NCBI RefSeq assembly: GCF_011300685.1
Contig: NZ_CP049864.1
Location: 1,480,885 to 1,544,884 of the forward strand
DNA length: 64,000 nucleotides
Direction of reading: 5' to 3'
From: Lysobacter sp. HDW10
GTDB lineage: Bacteria; Pseudomonadota; Gammaproteobacteria; Xanthomonadales; Xanthomonadaceae
Positions 53,675 to 62,859 of this stretch are shown piece by piece. The notes under the pieces are model-generated. The model was given only the letters and a program-made list of their open reading frames with translations. It was not told the origin of the DNA and made no database searches. A program made the position numbers and the translations under genes. The first letter of the stretch is position 1; each line of letters starts with the position of its first letter.

Positions 53675-54964
53675 TCAGTGCTTTTTGATCCACTTCGATA
53701 CGTCGCTGATCAAGGTCATGTCGACGTGCCCGGGCTTTGCATACTCCGACATGTCAGGTTCACCTGTGCCGGCAATGCCCAAATGGTTCAAGTCAGCATA
53801 ACGCTTCAGGGTGACGCGCTTGTCTTTCGCGAACTGCTTTTGCCACATGCGCCAATCCGTGTCGGTGACTTGGAAATCACGTCCACCATGCAGGAGCAAG
53901 ACGGGCAGGTCCGCATCGCGCGTATCTTTCATAGGATCTACGGTGTCGACACTTCGCCAATAGGATGCGGGCTGACCCATCAACGACGCGCCATTGAACT
54001 GCGTGTCTCGAACGTCATGGATGGCTTTGTCGATCGCGCGTACGTTTTCTTCGATCGTGCTCTGCGGCAAGTGTTGTGATTTGCCGAGAAAGCGCGCTTG
54101 TTCCGGCAGCACGTCGATGAGCTTGCGTGCGGGGCCCGACCACTGAATCAGGCCGGCCACATGTCCGTCTCGCTGTGCAATGCGTGGTGCCAGCATTGCG
54201 CCTTGGCTATGGCCCATGACAAAGACGCGATTGCTGTCGATACCCGGTTGGGCGCGCAATGCGGCGAGTGCCGCAACGGCATCGTCCGTTGTTTCGTTGT
54301 CTATCGTGACGGGGTGCGTTGCGTACCAGGCCGGCATCGCCTTGCTTCGTTTTTCATAGCGAAGGACAGCAATGCCATTGTCTGCCAATGCGCGCGCGAC
54401 ATCTAAAAATGGACGATTTGCACCGATGGTTTCGTTGCGATCTTGCGCGCCCGAACCGTGCACCAATACCACTGCAGGAAAGGGGCCTTCGCCTTTGGGC
54501 ATGGCCAAGGTAGCGGGGAGGGCATCGCTCCCTGTCCCGACTTGAATGTCGCGCTCGCTAAAGTTCGCATCGGCAGGCACCGCCGGAATCGGCGCGACCT
54601 GCTGTTGCGGTTGAATGAAAAGACCATTCACTTTGCCTGCTGCATCCACAGACACGGTTGCCAACCAATCTTGTTCGCCACGATGCATAGGAATCAAGAC
54701 GATTTGCGTCGTGTCTTTCTGCATCGTCTTGAACTCGCCACGATTGCCCTTGGCTGCCATCGAGCCCCAAGCGGCTTTCAATTTCGCTTCCGGCACGGCC
54801 GCTTTCATCGTGTCCGCAAACATCGCTTCTGCTTGCGCAAATCTTCCGGCGTCCAAGTGATCCAGAAGTGTGCGCGCAGTTGTGTTTGCGGTTTCAGGTG
54901 CGACTTGCGCAGAAGCACCCATGGAAATGGCAGTGGCTAGGACCAATGCACTGATGCGTTTCAT
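53675..54964 (-). CDS. Exported alpha/beta hydrolase with DUF3887-like N-terminal domain
   Basis: 429-residue precursor: signal peptide 1-19 (cleavage near ASAQ), a DUF3887-like alpha+beta domain (about 25-130; TTARTLLDHLDAGRFAQAEAMF), then an alpha/beta hydrolase domain with oxyanion region VLVHGSGAQDRNETIG, nucleophile elbow GHSQGA, and C-terminal Asp/His region (LLLHGGRDFQV, DLNHLGI). Substrate unknown; probably an esterase or peptidase in the periplasm. Start at 54964; it begins 1 bp after the DUF4177 gene. Confidence 0.87.
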   Translation of the reverse strand: MKRISALVLATAISMGASAQVAPETANTTARTLLDHLDAGRFAQAEAMFADTMKAAVPEAKLKAAWGSMAAKGNRGEFKTMQKDTTQIVLIPMHRGEQDWLATVSVDAAGKVNGLFIQPQQQVAPIPAVPADANFSERDIQVGTGSDALPATLAMPKGEGPFPAVVLVHGSGAQDRNETIGANRPFLDVARALADNGIAVLRYEKRSKAMPAWYATHPVTIDNETTDDAVAALAALRAQPGIDSNRVFVMGHSQGAMLAPRIAQRDGHVAGLIQWSGPARKLIDVLPEQARFLGKSQHLPQSTIEENVRAIDKAIHDVRDTQFNGASLMGQPASYWRSVDTVDPMKDTRDADLPVLLLHGGRDFQVTDTDWRMWQKQFAKDKRVTLKRYADLNHLGIAGTGEPDMSEYAKPGHVDMTLISDVSKWIKKH

Positions 54965-54965
54965 A

Positions 54966-55145
54966 TCAGGCCTCGCGCTTGAAGAAGGCAAACATGGGCA
55001 AGGCCAGGCCATGGCTGACGACACTCACGAGCTCCCAGCCTTGCATGCCCAATTTGTTAATTTGATCTTGAATGACGTTGGGTTTTACACGGCCCCAAAC
55101 GTCGGGCTTGATTTCTACCATTTGGTAGCTCCATTGCTTGCTCAC
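54966..55145 (-). CDS. DUF4177 small protein
   Basis: 59-residue protein read by hand. It contains [14 protein letters not shown] and the family-typical [15 protein letters not shown], ending FAFFKREA, which fits DUF4177 (small alpha-beta proteins of unknown role). The GTG start at 55145 has AAAGGA 7 bp upstream and overlaps the ribbon-helix-helix gene stop as GTGA. Followed by the hydrolase gene. Confidence 0.8.
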   Translation of the reverse strand: MSKQWSYQMVEIKPDVWGRVKPNVIQDQINKLGMQGWELVSVVSHGLALPMFAFFKREA

Positions 55146-55330
55146 GTGCTTTCCTTTGAATCAGTCGGGTGAATGTCGCGCTTTGGCAATCTGCCGTTCT
55201 TCCGCAGGGCGTCACGCAGGAGATACTCAATTTGCGCATTCAAGCTGCGGATTTCATCGTCCGCCCACCGCTGCGTCGCCGCGAGGATCTCGGCGTTAAT
55301 GCGCAGCGGAAAGGCTTTCCTCTCACTCAT
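55142..55330 (-). CDS. Arc-like ribbon-helix-helix DNA-binding protein
   Basis: 62 residues. The N-terminal beta strand ([20 protein letters not shown]) and following helices ([19 protein letters not shown]) match Arc-family DNA-binding proteins, which bind as dimers of RHH dimers to operator half-sites. The C-terminal tail is polar. It lies 5 bp after the SPFH gene and overlaps the DUF4177 gene. It may repress its own operon, whose promoter carries two equal repeats 11 bp apart. Confidence 0.82.
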   Translation of the reverse strand: MSERKAFPLRINAEILAATQRWADDEIRSLNAQIEYLLRDALRKNGRLPKRDIHPTDSKEST

Positions 55331-55335
55331 TGCAA

Positions 55336-56220
55336 TTAGTACAACGAACCGGCATTGACGATCGGTTGCGTCGAACGATCACCGCACAACACGACCAAGA
55401 GGTTGCTGACCATTTGCGCTTTGCGTTCTTCATCAAGCGTCACGACGCCATTCTTTTGCAATTCCTGTAGGGCCATTTCGACCATACCGACGGCACCGGA
55501 AACGATGCGTGTACGTGCCGCAATAATCGCGTTGGCCTGTTGTCGTTGCAGCATGGCTTGCGCAATCTCAGGGGCATAGGCCAAGTGGCTGATGCGTGCA
55601 TCGATGACCTGGACACCGGCATCGGTTAGACGCTCTTGGAGCTCCTTCTTCAAGTGCTCGCCAATTTCTGCAGCGTGGCTGCGCAAGGACAGTTGACCCT
55701 CTTCATGTTGGTCATAGGGATAGCTGGTGGCCATCGCACGCAGTGCGGACTCCGATTGGATGTGCACGAAGGTCTCGTAATCATCCACGTTATAAACGGC
55801 TTCCGACGCATCGATCACTTGCCACACAATCACCGACGCAATTTCGATCGGCGAACCTTCAAGTTCGTTGACCTTCAACTTGCCGCTTTCAAAGTTGCGC
55901 ACGCGTTGGCTGACTTTACGTTTGGCATAGAACGGGTTGTTCCAGCGCAAACCATTCGCTTTCACCGTACCGACGTATTTGCCGAACAGACTCAAGACCA
56001 CTGACTGGTTCGGCTCAACCTTATACAGACCGATCAAGGCGAAGCACGACACGATCGCCAGCAAGATGCCGCCCAAAATCCGGATGCCTGACTTTACGCC
56101 ATTCAATTCAGGATCGGGCCCGATGCCGCTTACGAACATCCAGAGCGACACCAAGACGAGGACAAAAAGGGCCAGCAACGCCGGGATGCCAGATATGGAA
56201 CCAATTTCGCGTTCTTTCAT
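55336..56220 (-). CDS. SPFH/band-7 domain protein (stomatin/slipin-like)
   Basis: 294-residue membrane-associated protein: two N-terminal hydrophobic segments (about 12-30 and 46-65), then an SPFH domain ([31 protein letters not shown] to [24 protein letters not shown]) and a coiled-coil-like C-terminal part. SPFH proteins form large rings on membrane microdomains and regulate proteases. Start at 56220 with GGAGAA; the longer frame from 56253 crosses the promoter. First gene of the SPFH-RHH-DUF4177-hydrolase operon. Confidence 0.88.
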   Translation of the reverse strand: MKEREIGSISGIPALLALFVLVLVSLWMFVSGIGPDPELNGVKSGIRILGGILLAIVSCFALIGLYKVEPNQSVVLSLFGKYVGTVKANGLRWNNPFYAKRKVSQRVRNFESGKLKVNELEGSPIEIASVIVWQVIDASEAVYNVDDYETFVHIQSESALRAMATSYPYDQHEEGQLSLRSHAAEIGEHLKKELQERLTDAGVQVIDARISHLAYAPEIAQAMLQRQQANAIIAARTRIVSGAVGMVEMALQELQKNGVVTLDEERKAQMVSNLLVVLCGDRSTQPIVNAGSLY

Positions 56221-56241
56221 GAGAGTTCTCCAGTGATGTTC

Positions 56242-56272
56242 AAATGATATCAAAATGATATCTAACGATCAA
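56242..56272 (-). promoter_or_regulatory. Promoter and putative RHH operator of the SPFH operon
   Basis: On the minus strand TTGATC (56272-56267), a 17-bp spacer and TATCAT (56249-56244) form a good sigma-70 promoter. It is overlapped by two identical ATGATATC elements (plus strand 56244-56251 and 56255-56262), 11 bp apart, i.e. on one face of the helix, as Arc-type operators are. The operon encodes an Arc-like protein, the obvious candidate binder (inference). Confidence 0.65.
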
Positions 56273-56304
56273 GTGAAGACCCTAAGGCGATCCGCCCTGG
56301 GGCT

Positions 56305-57213
56305 TTAAGGGTGCAGGCGGTAGATCAGGGTGGGGGAGATCTCGCCACTGACATACAGGGAATGGCCGTCCAGGGCCCATCCCAAGGCCTCTGGTTGCGG
56401 TAAGAGGGGCATGGAGAGCTCCTGCGGCGCGCGTTGCTCCGTGGCGCGTGCCCACGAGGTCTTGGGCGTTGCGCGCTTGTAGAGCAAAAGATGGCGATAG
56501 GTGAGCACGGCCAAGGACAAACCATCTGGGCTGATGTCCGCCGCCGTGACCTGCACGGACAACTTGGCCATCTTGGGGTTGTTCTCAATATCCGCCTTGC
56601 TAGGCCGCGGTACATGCGGCAAGTTGGCGATGAGCTTGGCGGTGACCTTATCCCCGTCTTCAAGATCGAGCGGCACGGTATACACCAGCGGGGGTTGCCG
56701 CTTCTTAGTGATGAGCACCACTTCGCGGCGGCTGAGATCCACTGCAACGGCTTCGCAATCCCGCGGCCCATTGGGCCACTTCACCTCAATAATCCGAGCA
56801 GGCTTGAGTGGGCCGGGTTGCGCGTCTAAAGCAGGCTCTTCGACAAATAAGAGACGCACACTTTTACGGATTCCGCCGTTGTCTCCTGTGTCCGCAATCA
56901 ACAACCAATGCTTTTGACCATCGCTATAGCTTGCGATGTCTTCCCAGTCCTTCTTGTCCGCGCCTTCAACGGTCCATGTGCCGATGTCATTGCCAGAAGG
57001 GGTGATGGCGTAGAGGTTTGGCGGGTTTCCGCTGTCATCCATCACCCATAAACGGTTTGCATCCAACCGAGACGTCGCGAGTCCGCTAGTTTCGTCCAAG
57101 GCCTTGTTGGTAGAGATGCCGGCCAGTTGCACGCCGTCACCCACGGGCACGCCTTGCTTACAAGCAGTCAGTAGCGCAAAGGTCAGTAGCGGCACGCAAA
57201 GCAGAAGACGCAT
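56305..57213 (-). CDS. Predicted lipoprotein of unknown function, beta-propeller-like
   Basis: 302 residues with lipobox LLTAC (Cys18). The sequence has repeated strand-turn patterns (LWVMDDSGNPPNLYAIT, WLLIADTGDNGG, VVLITKKRQPPLVYTV, LAVLTYRHLLLY) suggestive of a beta-propeller, with DTGDN-type motifs seen in phytase-like or SdiA-regulated-like folds. No catalytic motif I can name. Divergent from purT. Confidence 0.72.
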   Translation of the reverse strand: MRLLLCVPLLTFALLTACKQGVPVGDGVQLAGISTNKALDETSGLATSRLDANRLWVMDDSGNPPNLYAITPSGNDIGTWTVEGADKKDWEDIASYSDGQKHWLLIADTGDNGGIRKSVRLLFVEEPALDAQPGPLKPARIIEVKWPNGPRDCEAVAVDLSRREVVLITKKRQPPLVYTVPLDLEDGDKVTAKLIANLPHVPRPSKADIENNPKMAKLSVQVTAADISPDGLSLAVLTYRHLLLYKRATPKTSWARATEQRAPQELSMPLLPQPEALGWALDGHSLYVSGEISPTLIYRLHP

Positions 57214-57292
57214 CTATTAGAGAATGCCAGAAGCGATGCCCGAGCGGAACGCAGTCGCTAAACTTGACTGACTTTTTTCAAACGGTTTGGTT

Positions 57293-58498
57293 ATGGTTGA
57301 TATCAAAACGCCGCTATCCACGTCTGCCTTCAGGGTCATGCTGCTCGGAAGTGGTGAACTGGGAAAAGAGGTCACGATCGAGCTCCAGCGATTTGGCGTG
57401 GAAACGATCGCGGTCGATCGCTACCCCGACGCACCGGCCATGCAGGTTGCACACCGGAGTCACGTCATTGACATGCTCGATGGCGACGCGCTGCGTTCAT
57501 TGATTGAAGCTGAGCAACCGGATCTCGTGGTGCCGGAAATTGAGGCCATCCACACACCCACACTGGAAGCCATGGAAGCGGAAAGCGGCCTTCGCGTCGT
57601 ACCGACGGCGCGCGCGACGCGACTCACCATGGACCGCGAAGGTATCCGCACCTTGGCCGCCGTTGAATTGGGCGTACCCACGTCTCCGTTTGCGTTCGTC
57701 GACACGTTCGAAGATTTCTCCGCAGCGATCGATCGCATTGGAATGCCGTGCGTCGTCAAACCTGTCATGTCTTCGTCGGGTAAAGGTCAGTCGACCGTCC
57801 GTCATCAAGATGACGTTGCAAAAGCCTGGGACTACGCGCAATCAGGCGGTCGCGCGGGCGCAGGACGCGTCATTGTTGAAGGATTTATTGATTTTGAATA
57901 CGAAATCACCCTGCTGACGGTTCGGCACGTCGGCGGCACGGCGTTCTGTGCGCCCATTGGGCATCTGCAGAAAGACGGTGACTACATTGAAAGTTGGCAG
58001 CCGCAACCTATGCGTGAACTTGCGTTGGCACGCGCACGCGAGATGGCCGACAAAGTGGCGACCGCTTTAGGCGGGCGCGGCGTGTTTGGTATGGAGTTTT
58101 TTGTGAAGGGCGATGAGGTGTGGTTTTCGGAAGTGTCGCCACGTCCCCACGACACAGGGCTAGTGACGCTCGTATCGCAAACCTTGAGTGAATTTGCATT
58201 GCACGCGCGCGCGATTCTTGGATTGCCCGTGGGCGAAGACGCGCAAGGCAATATCGAAAATCTGGGCCCTTCGGCTAGTGCTGCATTGTTAGCGCGCGGT
58301 CACGGTGTGCCCGCGTTTTCCAATGTCGAAGCAGCACTTTCAGCGCCCAATACGGCCTTGCGCCTCTTCGGAAAGCCGCGTGTGGAAGGGTATCGTCGCG
58401 TGGGCGTGACGCTTGCTCGCGCAAACTCTTGCGAGGACGCGCGCGCCGTCGCACGCGACGCCGCAGCTGCAATTTCTATTGAATTTAAAGACAACTGA
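57293..58498 (+). CDS. purT: Formate-dependent phosphoribosylglycinamide formyltransferase (PurT)
   Basis: ATP-grasp enzyme making formyl-GAR from formate, ATP and GAR in purine synthesis; 401 residues. Begins with the PurT signature [25 protein letters not shown], then [16 protein letters not shown], the ATP-binding [12 protein letters not shown] and the metal-binding [27 protein letters not shown]. The start is the ATG at 57293; a TTG two codons earlier is also possible. Followed 9 bp later by a small unknown gene. Confidence 0.97.
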   Translation: MVDIKTPLSTSAFRVMLLGSGELGKEVTIELQRFGVETIAVDRYPDAPAMQVAHRSHVIDMLDGDALRSLIEAEQPDLVVPEIEAIHTPTLEAMEAESGLRVVPTARATRLTMDREGIRTLAAVELGVPTSPFAFVDTFEDFSAAIDRIGMPCVVKPVMSSSGKGQSTVRHQDDVAKAWDYAQSGGRAGAGRVIVEGFIDFEYEITLLTVRHVGGTAFCAPIGHLQKDGDYIESWQPQPMRELALARAREMADKVATALGGRGVFGMEFFVKGDEVWFSEVSPRPHDTGLVTLVSQTLSEFALHARAILGLPVGEDAQGNIENLGPSASAALLARGHGVPAFSNVEAALSAPNTALRLFGKPRVEGYRRVGVTLARANSCEDARAVARDAAAAISIEFKDN

Positions 58499-58507
58499 GG
58501 AGCATGC

Positions 58508-58828
58508 ATGGCCACGACCGGGTATATCGTCTATTTGTTTCCACCTGCTATTGAAGCTTTGGGTGCCCCTGCACAACCCTTGCTGCAAAAAGGCGAGGGT
58601 GAGGGCGCCGAGCATTTCTTCGTTTGCAAGGAAGTCGATACCGCCGGCGCGTTGGTAGAGCTCACAATCGAAGGTCGGGATGCTCAAGGTCGCGGCACTG
58701 AAATCGAGTTGATGATTCCGATGAATATGGTGCGCATGATTGTGTCCGCGCACGTCGAAGATGCGGCGTTCGGTTTTCGAGTGCGTACATCGGAAGAGTC
58801 AGCAAAACAAACCAACTTGAATCTGTAA
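58508..58828 (+). CDS. Conserved-looking small protein downstream of purT, unknown function
   Basis: 106 residues, not recognised. It is mainly beta with several acidic patches (GEGEGAEHFF, EVDTAGALVELTIEGRDAQG) and a hydrophobic middle (IELMIPMNMVRMIVSAHVE). No signal peptide or transmembrane helix. GAGGAG lies 4 bp before the ATG and the gene begins 9 bp after purT, so co-expression with purine synthesis is likely. Ends close to the convergent EEP gene. Confidence 0.7.
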   Translation: MATTGYIVYLFPPAIEALGAPAQPLLQKGEGEGAEHFFVCKEVDTAGALVELTIEGRDAQGRGTEIELMIPMNMVRMIVSAHVEDAAFGFRVRTSEESAKQTNLNL

Positions 58829-58842
58829 CGCCGGTAGATTCG

Positions 58843-60099
58843 TCATTTGGGTGTGGCAGCACGCATGTCTGCCCATACCAAGTGATGGTCACTGGCCTTT
58901 GTCCAACGTGCGCTTGGGTTGTCTTGCGTCGGCCAAAAGATGCCGGACTTCTCAAGAATTAAATCTTTGGAAGGCAGGACGTAGTCCACACGCAAGGTAC
59001 CAACGCGCGGGCCGAAATCCGCCGTATGTGTCGCGTTGTCACCAAGTTTCTGCAGCGCATAGGCATTGGCCCTTTCTAGGCCGCCACGGCTGCGCGGTGC
59101 GTCGTATTGGGACACGCGCGGGTTTGAAATGAGTGTGTTGATGGCGGAATGATGTCCATCGCCATCCTTGGGGTCGGCATTCAAATCACCGACCACCACA
59201 AAAGACTCCGCTGATGTGAGGCCGCCACAAAGTCCGCTGTCATCACACAACCACGATGCGTTCGGCGAGGCTATATACGCGTTCCAGAACTGGATTTCCG
59301 CTGCATTGCGATGTCCGTTGCGATCTTCAGGACCATCAAATGCAGGCGGTGTCGGATGCGCAGCAAGCAGATGGATTCTGCCTTGTGGCGTCAGTATCGG
59401 CACATCCCAATGCGACTTCGACGATACGGGCATACGTTGCCAAACGCGCTCGGGATACCACGGCTTGCCGTCCACAGGATTTATAGGCGATGTTGCGCCT
59501 GGAATCGACGCCCACTTCAGGTTTTTGAAGCTACGCGTATGCGCCGACGCGATGGGATAGCGCGACAAAACCAACATGCCGTATTGGCCCGGATAGAGGC
59601 CGTAACCCCAGGCATCATTGCCGTAGGCGCGCCCACTTTTGCCAATGTTGCCATCGCGATCCAAATCGAAACCACTGGCGACACCCGTGTTGACCGGCGC
59701 AAAGTATCGGTAAGGATAAACAATAGCTGCCTCACCAAACTGCGGTACTTCCAAAAAACGCTGTTGGAACAAATCTGCCGCACGACCTTCCGCGTCGAAA
59801 TCAAATTCATTCAACAGAATGATGTCTGGGCGAACTTTTTGGATGACTGCTGCCACATGTCGCGCATTGAGATCGTTCTGTTCGAGTCGCGTGATTAAGG
59901 CGCCAGTACGGTCACCGTGCAAAGAGACGTTATAAGTCGCCACACGCACGGGCGGCAGTGCTGCGCGAACCGCGCGCATCATCGTCTCGGGCATGCGTTC
60001 GGCGGCTTGCGATGGATCACCATGCACAACAATGCGTAAGCATCCTGCGCACAACACCATCGCGATGCACAGCATCCATACTTTTAAACTGAATTTCAT
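58843..60099 (-). CDS. Lipid-anchored endonuclease/exonuclease/phosphatase (EEP) family protein
   Basis: 418 residues with lipobox LCAGC (Cys20), so exported and probably membrane-attached. EEP motifs: [16 protein letters not shown] (metal Glu), [28 protein letters not shown] and C-terminal [12 protein letters not shown] (catalytic His). Phosphodiesterase or nuclease activity is expected outside the cytoplasm; substrate unknown. The start overlaps the bpt stop (ATGA). Confidence 0.88.
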   Translation of the reverse strand: MKFSLKVWMLCIAMVLCAGCLRIVVHGDPSQAAERMPETMMRAVRAALPPVRVATYNVSLHGDRTGALITRLEQNDLNARHVAAVIQKVRPDIILLNEFDFDAEGRAADLFQQRFLEVPQFGEAAIVYPYRYFAPVNTGVASGFDLDRDGNIGKSGRAYGNDAWGYGLYPGQYGMLVLSRYPIASAHTRSFKNLKWASIPGATSPINPVDGKPWYPERVWQRMPVSSKSHWDVPILTPQGRIHLLAAHPTPPAFDGPEDRNGHRNAAEIQFWNAYIASPNASWLCDDSGLCGGLTSAESFVVVGDLNADPKDGDGHHSAINTLISNPRVSQYDAPRSRGGLERANAYALQKLGDNATHTADFGPRVGTLRVDYVLPSKDLILEKSGIFWPTQDNPSARWTKASDHHLVWADMRAATPK

Positions 60100-60833
60100 G
60101 GCTCGGTACTTAGCTCCATATCACGCCATTGTCCGCGATCAATCATCTCAAGCGGTTTGAATCGCTTTTTGTAATCCATTTTCGGATGACCCTTGATCCA
60201 ATAGCCCAAATACACATGCGGCAAGCCTTCGCGTTTGGCCCATTCGATCTGCTCAAGAATGCCGAAGGTGCCCAAGCTTCTGCGCTGTTCGTCGGGATCA
60301 AAAAATGTATAGACCGCGGACAGTCCCGTTTCAAACACATCCGTGACAGCAACACCAATCAACGCACCCGGTGCGCCCGCATGCGTGCGTCGCATTTCAA
60401 TGAAGCGCGTTTCTGAAAATTCGCTCACCATGAAGCGATCGAAATCAATTTCGACATGGTCATCCATGCCGCCATCTTTATGACGTGACTGAAGGTAGCG
60501 GTGGTAAAGCGCGAATTGTTCGTCAGTGCGCTCAGCGGCCACAATGCGGACTTGAATATCCGCATTGGCTTGAAGACACCGTCGCTGTGCACGATCCGGA
60601 TGAAAGCGCGCCACAGGAATTCGCACTGCGGTGCAATCTTGGCAGGTCACGCAATCAGGTCGATACACCATGTCGCCCGAACGCCTAAACCCCCACGACA
60701 GTGCCATCGGGTAGAGCGCGTTGAGACGTGGGTCGCGCGGATCTAACAACAGGTCACGGGCATAGCGATCCGGCCAGTAACCGCAAGGGTGGAAACCAGT
60801 CCGGTAGATCCGCAGTTCGTCGTCGACGGCCAT
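60096..60833 (-). CDS. bpt: Aspartate/glutamate leucyltransferase (Bpt), N-end rule
   Basis: Transfers leucine from leucyl-tRNA to N-terminal Asp/Glu, marking proteins for ClpS-ClpAP. 245 residues. N-terminal conserved [10 protein letters not shown] and the cysteine set [18 protein letters not shown] identify the Ate/Bpt N-terminal domain; the C-terminal GNAT-like domain includes [16 protein letters not shown] and [15 protein letters not shown]. The usual length is about 240. Whether Leu or Arg is transferred cannot be told with certainty, but bacterial members of this size are Bpt. Confidence 0.93.
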   Translation of the reverse strand: MAVDDELRIYRTGFHPCGYWPDRYARDLLLDPRDPRLNALYPMALSWGFRRSGDMVYRPDCVTCQDCTAVRIPVARFHPDRAQRRCLQANADIQVRIVAAERTDEQFALYHRYLQSRHKDGGMDDHVEIDFDRFMVSEFSETRFIEMRRTHAGAPGALIGVAVTDVFETGLSAVYTFFDPDEQRRSLGTFGILEQIEWAKREGLPHVYLGYWIKGHPKMDYKKRFKPLEMIDRGQWRDMELSTEP

Positions 60834-60971
60834 CGTTTGATTCTCGCATTCAAACTTGCGCGCCGGCTAGTTCACGGAACAATTCATGAATGCGCCCGAC
60901 ACGGCGTCAACCCGAAATGGGCGGCAGACGTTGATGACGGTGTGGAACAACCACCTGATAAAGGATTTCGA

Positions 60972-61538
60972 ATGAAACGTGCACTTCTGATGATCCCCGC
61001 CGTGTTGATCGCGGGTGCGGCTTTGGCTGCAGGCCAAGCAACCCACGCCGACAAGGGCCCTATGCAACACGCCAACCATGGCAATGGCATGTCCAAGTTG
61101 GACACCAATAAAGATGGGAAGTTGAGCAAGGCCGAGGCAGCCGCCAATCCGCGTTTGGCAGCGGCTTTCGACAAGCGTGACGTCAACAAAGACGGCTACA
61201 TCGATGCGACTGATCGCGCTGCCATGAAGAAGCAATTCGAAGCGAAGCGTGCAGAAAGGCAAAAACAACATTTTGCCGAAGTTGATAGCAACAAAGACGG
61301 CAAGTTGAGCAAAGAAGAAATGCGCGCATTCCACCAGCGCAAACAAGCGGAACGCGCGCAAAAGCAAGCCGCAGGCATGGATGAGATGTTCAAGCGCATG
61401 GATACCAACAAAGATGGCTTCATTTCACAAGACGAAATGAAGGCAGGCCATCAAGGTGCTGAAGGTCGCATGGGCAAGCAACGTGGATGGCAGGGTCACC
61501 ACGGCATGACACTGCCGCCGCCGCCCGCAAAGAAGTAA
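60972..61538 (+). CDS. Exported EF-hand calcium-binding protein
   Basis: 188-residue protein with a signal peptide (1-19, cleavage near ALA-AGQ). Four EF-hand loops are legible: DTNKDGKLSKAE, DVNKDGYIDATD, DSNKDGKLSKEE and DTNKDGFISQDE, each with Asp/Asn/Asp spacing for calcium. The rest is Lys/Gln/His-rich and the end is PPPPAKK. Probably a periplasmic or secreted calcium buffer. Start at 60972 with AAAGGA; the frame from 60789 overlaps bpt antisense and is rejected. Confidence 0.87.
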   Translation: MKRALLMIPAVLIAGAALAAGQATHADKGPMQHANHGNGMSKLDTNKDGKLSKAEAAANPRLAAAFDKRDVNKDGYIDATDRAAMKKQFEAKRAERQKQHFAEVDSNKDGKLSKEEMRAFHQRKQAERAQKQAAGMDEMFKRMDTNKDGFISQDEMKAGHQGAEGRMGKQRGWQGHHGMTLPPPPAKK

Positions 61539-61545
61539 AAACTGA

Positions 61546-61932
61546 TTATTTGAAGATCAGCATCAATGCGATTGCGATGACGCACACAAACAGCAATGTG
61601 ATCTTCAATTTCAGTGCACGTTGTTCAGGTGTCTTGGCTACTTCAGGCGCCGTAGAACCCGCAAACGCGGCCGGCACATAAGCCGGTCGCGTTGTTTCCA
61701 ACAAGCCTGCTTCGCGCAGCAATTCACGCGCTTTCGGCAAGTCTTCACTTTTCACTACCCAAAGCTCAGCCTGAGGCGACTTGTCGTTACCGTCGCGGTA
61801 ACTGAAAGCATGCCGATGATTGCCTTTGTAGCTGCGGCCGTTATACGTGCGCGTTTCAATGCCTGCATCTTCCAGAAGCTTTGCGACACCTTCGACGTTT
61901 TCCAAACGGCGGCTTGAAAAAACCTGACGCAT
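61546..61932 (-). CDS. DUF2007-like protein with C-terminal membrane anchor
   Basis: 128 residues. The first 75 (MRQVFSSRRLENVEGVAKLL, AELWVVKSEDLPKARELL) resemble DUF2007, a small ferredoxin-like domain proposed to be signal-transducing. A single transmembrane helix (about 108-126) ends the protein. Function unknown. It begins 1 bp after tesB and is probably co-translated with it. Confidence 0.75.
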   Translation of the reverse strand: MRQVFSSRRLENVEGVAKLLEDAGIETRTYNGRSYKGNHRHAFSYRDGNDKSPQAELWVVKSEDLPKARELLREAGLLETTRPAYVPAAFAGSTAPEVAKTPEQRALKLKITLLFVCVIAIALMLIFK

Positions 61933-61933
61933 C

Positions 61934-62812
61934 TCAGGCCTCCGGCGGCGTGACGCGAATCATGCCTTCCTGCGCAGTGCTGGCAACCAGATGTCCCGCT
62001 TGGTCGAAGATCAGTCCACGTGCGAGTCCGCGCGCATTCTGTGCGCTAGGACTATCGATCGAATAGAGCAGCCATTCGTCGGCACGGAAGGGTCGGTGGA
62101 ACCAAATCGCATGGTCGAGCGACGCCATCTGCACATTGGGTTGGTAGTAGCTGATGCCATGTGGGAAGTTCGCCGTCCCGAGCAAATGGAAATCTGAGGC
62201 ATAGGCCAACAGTGCACGATGCAGTTCCGGCGCATCCGGTACGCGAGTGTTGAGCTTGAACCACACTTGCTGAAACGGCGGACGCTTCGGCGGATTCAGC
62301 TCATCGCGCGGATACACAGGGCGGAATTCAAAGGGCCCCGCGCGATCCAACCAGCGTTGCACTTTGGTTGGAAGCGTCGCCATCACATCCGCAGAAATCG
62401 GTGCGGTCGGGGCGATATCTTCCGGTTTGGGCACTTCAGGCATCGACAGTTGGTGGGTGCCGCCTTCTTCTTCATGTTGGAAGGAAGCCGCCGCAAAGAA
62501 GATCACCTGTCCGTGTTGAATCGCAGTGACGCGACGCACAGAAAAACTGCCGCCATCACGTGTCCGATCAACGGTGTAAAGAATCGGGGCTTCAATGTCG
62601 CCTGCGCGCAGAAAATACGCATGCAACGAATGCGCGGCGCGCGGTGAGCGCGCCGGGTCCATGCTGAGCTGAGCGGCTGACAAAGCCTGCCCGAGCACTT
62701 GGCCCCCAAAGACGTACTTGGTGCCAATGTCACGGCTTTGGCCACGGAAGATGTTGTCTTCCAAGCGTTCAAGCGTCAGCAGATCGACCAGTTCGGAGAC
62801 AGCAGGACTCAT
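61934..62812 (-). CDS. tesB: Acyl-CoA thioesterase II (TesB)
   Basis: Double-hotdog thioesterase hydrolysing medium- to long-chain acyl-CoA; 292 residues. N-terminal ERLEDNIFRGQSRDIGTKYVFGGQVLGQAL, the second hotdog with MASLDHAIWFHRPFRADEWLLYSIDSPSAQNARGL (the Asp of the catalytic Asp/Thr/Gln set in SLDHAIWFH) match E. coli TesB. The start at 62812 corresponds to the E. coli N-terminus; the frame from 62902 overlaps the AmpD-type gene. It is 47 bp after that gene. Confidence 0.95.
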   Translation of the reverse strand: MSPAVSELVDLLTLERLEDNIFRGQSRDIGTKYVFGGQVLGQALSAAQLSMDPARSPRAAHSLHAYFLRAGDIEAPILYTVDRTRDGGSFSVRRVTAIQHGQVIFFAAASFQHEEEGGTHQLSMPEVPKPEDIAPTAPISADVMATLPTKVQRWLDRAGPFEFRPVYPRDELNPPKRPPFQQVWFKLNTRVPDAPELHRALLAYASDFHLLGTANFPHGISYYQPNVQMASLDHAIWFHRPFRADEWLLYSIDSPSAQNARGLARGLIFDQAGHLVASTAQEGMIRVTPPEA

Positions 62813-62859
62813 TTCAGATTCGCGATTTCGGTGTGCCGGCATTATACCGACCGGGCCCT

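Noticed and set aside
56242-56262. The ATGATATC repeats as an attachment site or REP element
   Set aside because: Only two copies, both inside a promoter; an operator explains them better.
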